Assembly: GCA_005281725.1 (NCBI GenBank)
Contig: SSBO01000010.1
Location: 1,048,461 to 1,112,460, forward strand
DNA length: 64,000 bases
Reading direction: 5' to 3'
Origin: Wuchereria bancrofti
Taxonomy: Eukaryota > Nematoda > Chromadorea > Rhabditida > Onchocercidae
A program made the translations under genes and the position numbers. Under the pieces are notes generated by a model. That model had not been told where the DNA came from. It ran no database searches and saw nothing but the letters and a program-made list of their open reading frames with translations. Shown here piece by piece: positions 1-13,820 of this stretch; position 1 is the first letter of the stretch, and each line of letters starts with the position of its first letter.

Positions 1-146
1 TCACGCAAGCAGTTCAATAATTTAGACTTATGATAATTAGATATCAAAAGTAAAGCACTCCGTTTAAATGACCTAGCGGATTATTTAAAAACATTTAGAA
101 TTAAGTGATAAATTTACTAAAGAAAGAAAAAAGAGAGCAAACCAAC

Positions 147-399
147 CTGCTCCAACCCAAGTTCAATTTTTGATAATTCTCTTATCTCATATTTTTTAAT
201 TTTACCCGTTACTGTTAACGGAAATTCATTTTCTTTTTTGAATAAAATATATCGTGGAATTTTGAAGTGTGCAATCTGTAAAAAAAAATTGCGGGTTAAA
301 TTAGGAAAATAAATAGAAAGATTCATTTGATAAAGATATTTATTTTTTTTTGAATAATTACTTGCTACAAGTACTTTCACAAATTACGATCATAATTCG

Positions 400-434
<35 letters not shown>

Positions 435-3400
435 GTCTCAGAAACAATGAGCAACTATCAGCAGCATATATCAATATCATATTTCTCACTCGTCCTTTGC
501 AAAAATCCCGGATATCCTCTTCCGTAATATCACCTGCACTATCACGTAACCGTATCCATGCACATACTACTTCACCGTACCGTTCATCCGGCACGCCGAC
601 AACCTAAAGTCAAAGTGAATAGGCATCATGTATAGGACGATTATTGTAGATGGAATTATCCGGCCATCATCATTTTAAACAACTCTAATCAATAGATCAA
701 AATTTGCTTTATATGTAAAACAAATTTGATTTCCAAAACTTCATATCGTTTATTTATATTAGATTGATTGACAGATTACAAAGTGATTTCAAAATTATTT
801 TAGTAATTTAAATAATCGAGGCTATAATCGTACCTTAGTCAATTTATATGCAATTGAAATGAAGAAATTAATTCTTCTCAAATACCTGTACGTCTTCAAT
901 TTTTGGATGTCGGAATAAATACTGCTCAATTTCTAATGGATAAATATTTTCACCACCACGTACAATCATATCTTTTTTTCTGCCAACAATACTCAACGAA
1001 CCATTCTCATGAATTATACCAATATCACTATAAAACAAAATTTCAATTTCACAATAAATGGTTAACTTATACTAATAAATTGGTTAGCGATCGCAATAGT
1101 GATTTTAACAAATGAACAGATTACTATTTTAATTACTTAAACAATCGAAGAAGAAGAAGAGCCTATAACTGACCCAGTATGATACCATCTATCAGCTGTA
1201 ATTTCTTCTTTAGTCTGACGTTCATTATTCCAATAGTATTTCATCACGGAATAACCTCGTACGAGTACTTCACCACGTTCACCACGTGGTAAAATAATTC
1301 CTTCACTATCAACTACAGCCGACTGCAGAAATATATATCAAAAATTTTCTCAGGTTCATAAGTAAGAAATAATAATTGAGAAATACTAGTACGATACTAA
1401 GAAGTAAGAAGTTACGAATAAAATATACTTTTTTTAAAAAGTGTTGAAATAGAAATTAGAACAAGAAAAAAAAATCATAAGTATACCTCAAGGTGATCCA
1501 TAATATAGCCAACAGATTTGACACGCTCTTCCGGTTGTTCGTCTCTAAGTGACATAAAAGATACTGGACTGGTTTCTGTTGTACCATAACATACCTGAAA
1601 ATTTCAGAAATTCAAACAAAACAAAAAATTGATGGAAAAATTGGAGAAACTATTAGACCAAGTTTAAAAATAAAAAGTAAGATTACACAATCACCTGTAA
1701 ATCACGCATACCCAATTCATTCACAAGTCTTTGACATAAGGCTATAGGACATGGTGCTCCGGCCACAAAACCTGAAATGATATGATGGTATGAGGAAATA
1801 GCTACATTACACAAATACTTGATAAATTTTATTATCATTGATTAGTTTATTCTTAACAATAAATGCTAACATTCTCCTTTTATTAGTCTAACGCTTTTAT
1901 TATCATTTATAATGATAACTGCAGGAAAATGTTATCTTGACATACTTTTATCAAGATTATATATATATATATGACATGATATGGTTAATTGTTGAAATGA
2001 AACTTAGCATATTTAAGCCTTTTTATTATCATTTATGATGATAACACATCAAATTTCTGCAGGAAAACTGCGATCGGATAAGAAGGAAGTTAATCAGTTT
2101 TTTATATTTTTTGCTTCTTTTCTCTTCGCAATCACATCCTGATAATGATAAGGACAAAATTAGATAAGTTAGAAAATTATCACTATCCCTACCCGACGTT
2201 ATCGATGTGCAATTGTATTGCTTGTACTGAGGATGGTTCAACATATCAATGTACATTGTTGGTGTGCCATAAACTGCTGTGCACCTTTAATTCACATAAA
2301 AACATAAAGAAAAAAGTCACCGATTTTACAAGAAATGAAAATCATTCTTTCATACACTAAGTTATTTTCCGTTATAGTTGAAAGACAAAGCAATCAGTTG
2401 CTGATAATGACACACTGATAAGCTAATCAACAGCTATACAATGCAGTATTCTAATGGAAAATATTTATATACTTAATACAAAAACTAATATTAAAAGTTC
2501 AATTCAAAGCGAAAGAATTACTGCAACATTCGTTTATACGATAAAAATCAAATTTGAAATTTATATAGCAGAAAGATCAGAACTGCAAAGACTGAAACAA
2601 AAATCGACTAAATAAAATAGTTTTATTTTTCTTTTTGAACTTATATGAACAAAAGATAAATGAAAACTAACCTTTCTTCGTGTATAGCTTGAAGAGCAGC
2701 TAAAGCATCAAATGATGGCGCTGGGAAGACACAAGTTTGCAGGTGTACACATGCGCTTAAACTTCCCATAACACAACCAAAACAATGATACAATGGATTC
2801 GGAATACAAATTATTGTACGCTAAAAATAGTTATTTGAGGTAAATATATAAAAGTGTAAAAGAGAAAATTTCAACAATCACATTTCATCAGGTAATTTTC
2901 TCTTTTGAATTTGAAAAAATGTGAAGAACAAACTTCAATAATAGTAATTTAAAAGAAATTAGTAATTCGTTATTGATATTCCATTACATTTTTTTGAGAG
3001 AAAAAAAGAAAACAATAATATCGCCTCACTTTTTCATTATAACCAGCACGTCGTCCAACGAAATATGCATTATTAACAACATTATGATGAGTTAAGGTAG
3101 CTCCTTTTGGTTGTCCGGTAGTACCCTAAAATTCTAACATTAACTTATAATAGCTTACTATTCAAGAAAATAGAACTGATAATCAAATATTGACAATTAT
3201 AATCAATTTTGACGATTCAGTTCTGGTACTAACTGATTGATTGATTGATTTATTTGCACCAATTTTCATATATATATATATCTGGTCAGAGTGGGTCTCT
3301 TTTTTAGCAGATATTTTAGCCGCTATATTCTTCATATTTATTTACTACTACACCTAATTATTTTTGATTTTTTCATAAAAAGTAATACCAAAAAGTACTT

Positions 3401-6400
3401 TAATGAATAAGTAACATTTTAAAACCAATAAGTAATAGTTTTTGAGAGAAAAAAAAAGAAAACAATAATATAGAATTCATTTGTTTATTTTTTGAGTTTT
3501 ATTACCGACCAATCAATCTATTTCATGTAGTTTTTTTTACTGAAAATTGCTTCTTTTTTGATATAATATAACGTGAATCTACAAATAACGCCTCTCAGAA
3601 TGTTAATTTATATATTTTTCTTCTTTTTTTTTTTTTTTTTAAATAAAACTCATCTATCAACTGAAGAGACAAAGAAATAGCCATTTAAAAAAAACAGAAG
3701 AAATATCGAATTAAATAATTACATCAGAAAAAAATAAATAAATACAAAAGATAGAAAGGGAAAATCTAGAATAAAAAAGTAAAACAAAAACTAAAATATG
3801 TGATGATCAACCGGCCTACCTTTTTGCATAAGCTTAATAATGCAAATTTTTACTTCTTATATATTTAAATATTTTTTTTTGTAATTACTATTAAAAATAT
3901 TTTTTGTGCAAGGTCAATATGAAAATGAACTAAAATTTGAGTTAAAATGAATTAAAATCGTATCCGGCATTTTTCTGCAGAATAAAAAAAAGTACTGATG
4001 ACGGATACGTGAAAATACTACTAAGAATATTCATTTCACTTTATTGACATTTTATAAATTCTATCTGGTTTCATTACTTTCTGCGTTTCCTTTTGTTCTG
4101 CAGAATGGATAAAGCTAAGTAAGTGTAAGCTCAGACTTACGGCATTACCTAAAGATTTATGCAGAAGTTCAAAGATCAGAATATTAGTGTTTGTCACAAA
4201 AATCAAAAATGCCTACACTGGTATACTGTATATTAACTGGATCATCCGGTTGTATCTGTCGTTCAATATCGGCCAATTTTAATCGATCTTCTTCTGTACC
4301 CATTTTTATCACATCCGAATATCTCCAAGCTCCTCTACAATTGGAATATTGTCAATTATTTAAAATAATTTTAGTCAATATGTTTGCCGAATCCTTCAAT
4401 AACTTTCTGAAGTAAGCAGTACCACTAATTAAATATGATAATTAAACTTCAGATCTTGCTCTTATTTAGATTTATACATATCTGAAATGTTAAAAAGATT
4501 AGAGATAGTTTATTTCGATGTAAACTTCTCAAGAAAATTACTAATTCGAAATTATTCATACCTGTATGATTTGTCATCATCATCTCGATCAATGATGATA
4601 AGATGACGAAATTTAGGAAAGTAATCCGCTGCTACATCACCTTTACCTTCCGCTTTAACAGCAAGATCCGGAATAACATCAACCATCGATAAGTAGTAAT
4701 TTGATTTCTTGAAACTTGCAGGTGAGATCAGTGCTTTAATGCCTACCTTACCAAGCGCAAATTTCAACTCTTCCGACTGATATGATGGGTTTATATTTAC
4801 CTAAATTCCTAGAAAACTATGCATTTTTTTATAATGAGGGAAATTTATCATTTGGTTCCTACGAATCACAAAAAAATATTCTTTTTAAGATAATAGTTGA
4901 AGTTAATGAGGAGAATTTCTAGTAGTTCATGCGTTCTAGCAAAATAATCGGTATGTTTTTTTCTTCAAATTACATTTTACTGATTTAATTTTATGTAGCA
5001 TTATCAAACTTATTGAATCTAATCTTTCCATTTGATAAAATATGAAATAATTACCAAAATCATGCCAGCAAGAGCAGTGGCAAATTGGCAAACAATCCAT
5101 TCGTACAAGTTTGGACCCCACATTCCTACACGATCACCGCGATTCAAACCCAAATGAAGCAAACCAGTGGCTAATTTTTCACACTGCGTAAGAAATCATT
5201 TGGATTAATTCAATTTCCAATGCAAGTAAAATCAACTGTTATGCCGAAGAAACCAAACAAACAAGAATTCAGGGTGGCATTAATTTGAAGATAAACTTTT
5301 TCAAATTCTTCTAAAAAAGCTACACTTAAAAAAGTAGAAAGAAGGAAAAGGAGAATATACATCGTGGAGAAGTTGCTGATAGGTTTTACGTACACCATCA
5401 CGTTTGAAGATGACAAATTCACGATCCGGCACCTAAAATTAGTAAGTGAATTTACTGAGGGAACCTTTCCAACAATTAGACAGCAACTGAAATTAGAAGT
5501 AAAGGTAGATAGACCTGATCGACGGCCATCCGGAGACGATCGCCAATTGTGTCGAAAAGCAGCGGAATGCTGGACACTCCGTGGACGTAGCTCTTCCTTA
5601 TAGCTTGTGCCGCCGCATTCTCGGACAGCACACTCGCGTCCCCGTCGAGCGGTGTTTCTGGAAAAGGAAATTGCAAAAGATTTCATATCGTAGCAGAAAA
5701 CACAGATGCAAAAAAAGTGACAACAGCAGAAACTTAGAGGAAACTTTCAGTTTAGAGTTTGACTCGCTAATTAAAAAGGGAAATTAATTACATGGACAGA
5801 AAGGGAAAATTCAGTTAAGATTCATATTTCAGTTTCAAAATGAAATGAAATATGTGAACATTTCTGCAAACCAAACGAATGTAGCCAAAATGGGTAGTTT
5901 GATGGGTAATAAAATGAAATAAAAAAAAACAATGGACAAAATCATTAAGTCATCAATTAATCACTCACTTTCAATTGATACTGAAAAAAGTTCAGATTAT
6001 CAACAATACCATCCTTGTTAAAAAATTTCAAATAATTGTTTTAGTTTTTCTTGTTTTTATACTGCGTGAAAATTTTTCGAATTTGGAAAATGAAAATCCC
6101 CAGGAATTCGGGATTTTCACCTCCAAATTCATAACATAACAACAAAAAGAAAAATTCATTTTTTTTTTTGCTGTCATCATTTGGAGAAAGCGAAAAAGAA
6201 ATGATTAAAATAAAAGCCATTAATTACTACTAGAAAGAAAGAGAGAAAAATACACGGAAGAGTATTTGAATATTAATTAGAATAGTTGAAGGATTTAATC
6301 GAAATTTTATTAAAACTTCATTATTTCTATACCAACAGTGCAAGTTGTGAAATATAAAGCAGTAATATATAACGTATAGTTTCTAAACAAAAATAGAAAG

Positions 6401-6824
6401 AATATAATTTCAAAGATTATAAGAAAATACCATCCATTGCACAATCCTACCCAATTTATTTACAAAAAAAATAAATTTCGGAATTTAAAAGAAATAACAA
6501 CTTGTACATTTAATAGCATTTCATCCTAAAATTTCAATAAATTGAATTAACGCGAATGATAATTTATTCTAACAACAATTTAGTGATAAAGTTGTATTTT
6601 AAAAAATAAACTTCCTGAAATGATAACAATTCAATCAATAACAATAATAAAAGCAACAATAGTAATTAGTTGGAACATTCAAGTTATTAATTGAACAAAA
6701 AGAAAATGAAAATTTGTTAGTACTAACCAATATGCATACTATTACTGCAGTAATTATAAATTCTGACCGCAATATCAGATATATTTTTCCACTGTTTCTG
6801 TAAGCGTTCCGTTCTTTTAACTAC
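147..6824 (-). CDS. Medium-chain acyl-CoA synthetase, ACSF2 family (multi-exon; first and last coding exons unresolved)
   Basis: Activates fatty acids to acyl-CoA through an acyl-AMP intermediate; the family acts in mitochondria. Exons in transcript order: 6824-6728, 5657-5515, 5432-5361, 5183-5055, 4800-4562, 4334-4217, 3125-3030, 2820-2672, 2284-2193, 1771-1695, 1594-1487, 1322-1174, 1027-886, 603-490, 275-147. They sum to 1854 nt (618 codons), close to the roughly 615 residues of human ACSF2, and all junctions stay in frame. Adenylation motifs appear in order: [11 protein letters not shown] (ATP loop, joined across 4217/3125), YGTTETSPV (1594 exon), HTGDIG (joined across 1174/1027), [16 protein letters not shown] (1027 exon) and [10 protein letters not shown] with the catalytic Lys (275 exon). 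The residues around YQQLLHD/CEKLATG match ACSF2 spacing exactly. The exon at 6824 starts in open frame without an upstream ATG, so a 5' exon carrying the targeting peptide is missing. The end is either a two-codon exon at 72-64 or lies left of the window. Family assignment is very secure; the termini are not. Confidence 0.93.
401..434. repeat. (AATC)n microsatellite
   Basis: Eight to nine perfect copies of a 4-bp unit, lying in the intron between the last two resolved exons of the acyl-CoA synthetase gene. Confidence 0.9.
1895..2056. repeat. Short duplicated palindromic block in an intron of the acyl-CoA synthetase gene
   Basis: A segment with TTATCATT-TAT-AATGATAA (8-bp arms, 1900-1918) and a following TGCAGGAAAA recurs about 125 bp downstream (from roughly 2023) in slightly changed form. 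Both copies lie between the exons at 1771 and 2193. They look like a small local duplication; no transposon ends were seen. Confidence 0.5.
6079..6130. other. Two-step perfect stem-loop in an intron of the acyl-CoA synthetase gene
   Basis: Arms 6079-6086 (GAATTTGG) and 6123-6130 (CCAAATTC) pair over 8 bp; inside them 6092-6100 (GAAAATCCC) and 6110-6118 (GGGATTTTC) pair over 9 bp around a 9-nt loop, with a 5 by 4 internal loop. It could form in RNA from either strand. Function unknown: a small hairpin RNA, a structured intron or a chance inverted repeat. Confidence 0.6.
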
Positions 6825-9800
6825 CTGCAAAGAACTTTTAATTATGTTTTGACACTTTTAATTATAATGCAAACAGTTAGAATTCAAAGAGAAAAAAAAG
6901 AAAATTAAAAACGATATCAACACTATCAATTAAATTTATAAAGATCATCGAGTTAAATCATTTCCTACAGGGTGCTAAAATGATGAAAATAAAATTAAAC
7001 AGATATCAAAAAAAAAAGAAAAATGAAACGGAAAGAAATCTTTGAAGGTATTAGAATTAGAAAAACAGTTAGCAGATAATGACATATTCTATTCTAGATT
7101 TAGATTAGTAATAATTGTCAACTAGAAAACTGCAGAATAAATTGCAATATATTGAAAAAATAATTGTAGTTTGATAAATATGTGACAAATGATACGACAA
7201 GTGAAATCGCGAAGTAAATATTTTTTAAATTAGCAAAATAAGTGGGAGCAAATTTTTTAAAAGTATTCAAAATTTAAACAAGAAAAATGCAATATCATTT
7301 AATAGATACTGGCTCAATTCGTGAGTAACTATCACCTTTTTTTTATTACTAGAAAGGAGCATAATGACTGTAAACTGAAACAATGTGATCAAATGATAAT
7401 TTATGATAATGTCACATTCTAAATTCAAACTTTACTGACTTGATATTCGGACATGAGTTTCACACAAATTTATTCAACAAAAGATATGAAACATTTCCTT
7501 GTCGTTTTTTTGTTTTTTTTTTTTTCACTTTTTTTAAATCTCAGTAAATTCCTAAAAGATTGAAAATAAACACTGAAAAGTGATAAGAAGAGATTCGCTT
7601 GAATGATAATAAATGACAGACTGACCAGTCGAGAAAATGTACATAGATATGCGGAGGTCAAGCATCTGGGTCAAGCAATACTACTACTATTAACTCATCC
7701 ACTTTTTCTTATCTTTATGTTATCACTAATCTATCGCTTTAAATTGAAATATACAATCGCCATTGATTATCATTATTAATGTCATTTTTTTTTTGTCAGC
7801 AGAAACTGGGCTTCTGTTCAGTACAAGTACGACTAAGCAATTCATGGAAAAAAAAATTTCATCCCATTTTTCCAAATTTTAAATCTCTTTTTTTGCTGAT
7901 GAAAAATATGAGAAGTTAAGGGTGGTAATGAGGTAAAGTTATTTAATATATCAGAGGAAATTTTCCTATTTTTATTTCTTCAGATCAAAAAATTCTCGCT
8001 TTCAAAAAAGAAAGAAAGAAAAACCAGTATTTAGTAAATTCGAAAAAAAAATAAAATTACTTCGTTTCAAAATTAAAAAGTTTTGGAAAAAACATTTCTA
8101 GAAAATTTTTGGAAATGAATTTAATATCATAAAAATTTTTACTTCAAGAAAAAAAAAATAATTTGAAACATAACTTCCACTTGCAAAACCAACCGATCTT
8201 TCCAAATTGTTCGTGTGAGATTTTCATAGTTAGTTAGCTAATGTTATGCTATTTTATTAAAACACTCAAAATTTTGCATATTTCAAATTTTTTTTATATA
8301 ATTTCGGAGATTTTTTAAATGAATAAGTGCTTAAAATTTGAAATGCATAGCCATTGTAATTAATAGCGATAGCAACAGAGTAATAATAATATAATATGCT
8401 CTATAATCAGCTATTATCATTGTTTTTCGTTGATCATCGGATCATTTCCAAGAGAGTAAAGAGCAATCACTTCGACAATTCCGTCTTTAATGTGGAAAGA
8501 ATTTCTCATCAGCAAAGATCAAAATAAGATAAAATAAAACAAAATCCAAACGAATTACTTTCTTTTCACTTGATTTGAAAAAGTTGTGAAATTAAAAAGT
8601 AAATAATCATTACCAAAGCTACTTATTATCAAAACCCATGCTTACACCTCTGTTAACGATTGATGTTAATGTGAATTGAATATGCTTTTGTGCTTTTAAT
8701 AAATAATTCTTTTCTTAATTACCAACAAATTTTAAAATGGCCATTTTTTGCTTATTATGATATAAGCACCTATTTGAATAATTTCCAGTAATACTTAATG
8801 CAATGTTAGGATTTGATTTACAGGAATTTTCACTTACTACATTTTTACTTACTATATTGCAAAGTTACTGCACGCAGAAGGCATAAACAACTGATGCAAG
8901 TAATTAATTCCAATTTTTCTCATTAAAATGGAATTGAAATCAAAAAGATAAAAAACTGCAATGTTTATGATTTTTGAGGAAACTCTAGTCTGCTTCGGAA
9001 GTCGAAATTATTGATCACGGAGGACTTCTACGATATGTTCAGTGATCTTTTCCATTCTTGTTGACATCATTTCTGTGACAGTGTTGTTGAAGAATAATTA
9101 GTCACATTTCAACAAGGGGTTATAACAATATCTGATTACATCTAACAAAATAATTTCGAAATAGTATGTATACATTCCCCAAAATGTATTTTGTGAGAAT
9201 TAAACCTTTCGTTTCATTTTTTAAACGCTCTTCAGTTATGAACATAACAGTGAGGGAAAAAATATTTCATTTCTTCATGGTATAATAATATCTCCGCCAC
9301 TTCCATTCTTTTATAATAAGAATTTTAACAATGATAATAGAAATTATTGATTACAAAGTATATTATTACTAAAGCTTTTTTGACAAATAAGAAATATGTG
9401 GAAAATTTTGCTACTTAAAAAGCTTAAAGAATATTTCTAGCACTTGATAATGATAATAAAAAAGAGGATAAATTACTTATATATATATTGCTGCTCACTC
9501 ATTAATTGTTGTGGAAAAAAGGATGGCAGAAGAAGAATTATTGTTGTAAGATTTAATAATTTCAATATATAATTGATTTAGTAAAAAACAATTTATCAAA
9601 AAACAGAAATAATTTTTCTATTTCAAATGGAAATAGAAAAAAACAAAGTAGATCCAAGCGGATACATATATATGTATGAGAAATTCTTTTGTCGTTAGAA
9701 AAGATTAACAGCTTTTCAAACGGAATTTCTTATTTTGGGAGAAGGAAGAAAAAGGAAAAACAAAACCAAGGCGAAACAATAGGGAAATTGACCGATTGAT

Positions 9801-10587
9801 GATTGACAGGGAATTGGCATAAACAAAAGTTATTCTATTTCTTAGTGGGATGACGGTTTCTTCTCCTCTTTCATCCTTTTGCAATAGATGACAGAAAAAT
9901 CTTAGATAGATAAAGTGTTGATAACTTATCAGAGAGTGTCAAAGATAGCTGAACGGAGATTTTATTCAATTTATGTGAGAAATACTACTGTAACAAAATA
10001 TGCGAAAGAACGGGAGAAGGAAAGAAACATGGTTGTATAGAAGTGTTCGATACATACATATTATCATAAGTACCGATAAAATCCCCAGAACTCCCCGTGG
10101 GCAGTTAGTTATTTGGACTAATATGCTTTTTGCAAAAGCAATAATAATGGGTAAAATATTTATTATTGTTTGAAATATTTTGAATGAACACTGGCAAATT
10201 AGAGCTTACAAAGGAATTTCTCTTGTTTATTTGATGTTTAAATTAAATAAAGACATGTTATATGAAGCAATGTTATCAGTATTGATAATAAGATGGCAGA
10301 TAAAGATAGCATATCAATGTATGGAAATATATAGTGCAGTGCAATGGTTAATGGATGATATCAGTTGAAGAAGCGTAATTAATAATTAATTGCCATTTGT
10401 GATATATGATATTGAGAGCACTGATAATCCACAGAATTGGCCTACTGAAGAATAAGTTAGTGATAAGTTATCATGCAGGAGAGAAGAGAAAAAAGAAGCA
10501 GTGCCTACCTTGTTGGTTGGATTATGCTGCATAGCCAACTGTCAACTAATTGGTCATTTATCACCACAGATTAAGAATTACGGAGCA

Positions 10588-10632
10588 AATCTCTCTTTTC
10601 TCCCTCTCTCTCCCTCTCTCTCTCTCTCTCTT
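10588..10632. repeat. CT-rich microsatellite
   Basis: Interrupted (CT)n tract in the gap between the acyl-CoA synthetase and ShK genes. Confidence 0.9.
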
Positions 10633-10741
10633 AGTTCAACAGTTATGCTGCTGAAATATATGAATTTTACCAAGTTACTTAGAGAGAAAATTTTCAATTA
10701 TACAAGAAGCTTTCTCTCTCGGTATTTATGTTCATAGATAC

Positions 10742-10822
10742 GTGTGTGTGTGTGTGTGTTGTGTATGTGTGTGTATGTGTGTGTGTGTGTGTGTGCATGT
10801 GTGTGTGTGTGTGTGTTGTGTA
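10742..10822. repeat. (TG)n microsatellite
   Basis: About 80 bp of TG dinucleotide repeat with a few interruptions; likely length-polymorphic. Confidence 0.95.
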
Positions 10823-13078
10823 CAAGTGCGACAACTTTTATGGCTTTAAAAATAAAATGAACTAAAAGCTTCTGCAAACTGATAGAACCAATTTTCCCGA
10901 GAGGAAATTGGCTTCAATCATGAGCGCTTCAATTATTTAAGTAAAAGTAAGCTAAATTGAAATGCTTTAATGGTAATTCCCATTCTCAGATCAATTAGTT
11001 AATCCCAGTTGTTTTGAATTGTCTTTTCAGAACATGAATTCATCTTGTTGATAAGATTCATCTTGCCAATTTAGCATAAGTGTGCGCTTTGAAAAGAAAG
11101 ATAAAATTTAATTATGCAAAGAGTTGTTGTATTGCTTTTAATGGAAAGATAAGAAAAAAGTAATGAAAGTATTTCTGTCATTTTAATTTATAACAAATTC
11201 TTGTCATTCCATAAATTTATTTTAATGACATACATCACATATTAGACTGTGCACCATCAGATGAGAGCTAATCATCATTTTTTAATTAATGAACTTTAAA
11301 TAACATTCTGTAGAACTAATAGAAGAAGAGGGAAGAGACGATAACAAAATTAATTAGAATCTTTATCAGTTAGTTATTACCAAAAAAACTTATATATATT
11401 CCAATAATTTAGCTGAGCTTCATTGCAGATTATTGGTAATTCAATAATTACGGAATTTTTGCATTTTAAAAGTATCCTTTGACCTAAAGAGAGAGGAAGA
11501 GAGAAGGAGAAAAGGAAAAGGTAATAGGGGAAGTTATCTAAGAGAGAAAACAGGGAATCTTTTTTCTAATTCTCAATTTTTAAATATATTTTGTAACGCC
11601 TAACAAAACAAATACCTATGAAAGTCACAAAGTGAATCAATAATTTGAGTACCATTACACAATTAAATTACCGGACAAATAAATAGGTAAATAATCGGAA
11701 ACTGATTTATGTGCAACTCAATCCATATCTTATAATAAAATGGACACTGGGAAGCAAATGGGGTCATAGGGTAGGTATATCAGCTATTAAACTATCCCAT
11801 CTCCACTCTTCATCGATTAGATCACTGATCGACTGATTGATGACGGTGGCGATTAGATGTCAAAGGAAGGAAAACTTCTAGAATCTTTAAGAATAAAAAT
11901 TATGAATGGTCACTGCTTTTGTAGGGTGAGATAAGTTTTTAATCAGAGTGAGTCATTTGGTGAAAGTTGACAATTGCGCTGAAAAGGCCGCCTACTTCTA
12001 TCAACTGTGAATTATTCTATTCATTGTACAAGTAAATTGGGCATAAAATCACACCTGGAAGTATTGATAATTTCATCACAAATGAGATTAATTAAAAGTT
12101 AAGAGAAAAAAGGAGTAAAACTGCATTGCCACAAATGAATTTAATTAAAAAACTACACCATTTGTCGGAAATAATTCAAAACTCTAAGAAATAACAGATT
12201 TTATCCTTCGTCTGAATTAATAAAATGAAAAAGAGAGGAAAAAAGAGAGACAGAGAGAGAAAATGAACTGATCATAAAATGCTTAGAAGGTATTATTTGG
12301 AGAGAAAGAAAGAATGGAGAAATTCTTAAAACGAACAAAAATCACAGCAAATTTTTATTTTTAATTTTGAAATTCAATACTTTTCACCAATAACTTTCCC
12401 AAGACCTCTCTCTGTGTTAAAAAAGAAAACATTGAATATAAATATTTAAGGAGCATAGTAGAGGGTTTTATAAGTTAAGCAGTAGTGATTGAATATTTTC
12501 TCATATGATGATGAGAAATTTTTGATAACATTTACCCATGTCACTGATAAGCTAACACATATCATATTATCAGTATTGTATGTAGCATTTCATTATCAAA
12601 TAAAAAGAAATAACAACTGAGTCTTGCTCAACTTAAATTTTTTGCTAAAAACTGCGATGGAAATGACAAATATTCTGAGAAAATATACACTCATGAAACT
12701 TTCTGGATAATGAAGTTTACTTTAATTATCAGGAAACTCAAATATTGGCATCAATCATCAGTTATCTCAGACATACCAAAAAACTACTCTTTTAGAAATT
12801 TTTATGATATGTCACTTTGTTCTCAGAGCTATGAAAAGTATTCGTGTAATTATCTACCTTCCTTCAAATGGTATAATTCCGGTACGATCCGGTAACTGAT
12901 ACTGAATCTATTGTCTGCTTAGATGTGAATATTTCTATCATTTGACTGTTTGCCAAATTATAACTGCAACTTGAAACGGTTGAAAGAGATATGTTCGGAA
13001 TGGGTAACTTGTTAAATTACATTAATGAAGTGTAAAATGAAGAACATGGTTGATCTTTGAATTCATTCCATTTAAATA

Positions 13079-13112
13079 GGGAAATTTCCCTAGAAAAATC
13101 CGGAATTTTCTA
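13079..13112. repeat. Adjacent palindromes
   Basis: The perfect 12-bp palindrome GGGAAATTTCCC (13079-13090) is followed directly by a second palindrome with TAGAAAA and TTTTCTA arms (13091-13112, one mismatch near the centre). No gene is nearby. Confidence 0.6.
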
Positions 13113-13797
13113 AAGGAAAAGGCTAAAATTATGTAAAATGCAGAGCAAACAAGAAAGAATTGAGAAAAGCAATGATCGAATAAACAAACTATTGCAAATT
13201 AGCAACTTGATAGATAAAAGCGGTAACGAAGTCGGAAAGAATTCGGTAAGCTGATGAGTAGGTTAGTTTAAAATCCGGAAAGATGAATAAGTTACGCAGA
13301 AAGATGGTAATGAATAAAAGTGAAGCATTATGAAAATACTATTTACGAATTCTCGCCTCTATCGATATATTCTGATTTCAGGAAAATTGTAATTGTCGGT
13401 TCTTCTGTAATCACAGAGATAATACTAAAGAGATAATGGTGATAAGCAACTATTTAATTAGTCATTGTTAATTTTAAATTGATTACTGATATTTTATGGA
13501 GCGAGAAATAACAGTGGAATAGAGTAAATTGGAAATGAAATTTCTATCAGATCAAAGTGTGAAAACAAAAAAGATGGGAGTGATAGCAGAGAGAGAGGGG
13601 AAGAGAGATAGAGGGAGAAAAAAGAATATCGGATAAAATACTCGATTCAATGTTATGCAATTATTTGACCGCAATTTTGAAATTCCCATCGAGGTGTGAT
13701 GACCGTCGGAGGAGTGTTATCGGGTCGTGCTATCTCGTTGTTACATCTCTTGACCCATAATTAATTACCTGAGAGAGCAGAATAGAGGTGGGTGGCA

Positions 13798-13820
13798 CCT
13801 GCTGAGTGAAACACAGCAGG
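13798..13820. other. 7-bp stem-loop
   Basis: CCTGCTG (13798-13804) and CAGCAGG (13814-13820) pair perfectly around a 9-nt loop, inside a less AT-rich island. Role unknown; short enough to arise by chance. Confidence 0.35.

Noticed and set aside
64..72. Two-codon last exon (VI-stop) of the acyl-CoA synthetase
   Set aside because: In phase and preceded by CTAG, but the acceptor lacks a good pyrimidine tract; kept only as a possibility.
7470..7661. Possible first exon of the acyl-CoA synthetase near 7660 with a CTG|GTCAGT donor
   Set aside because: The in-phase frame has no ATG (it meets a TGA upstream), and the ATG-started frame ends in the wrong phase.
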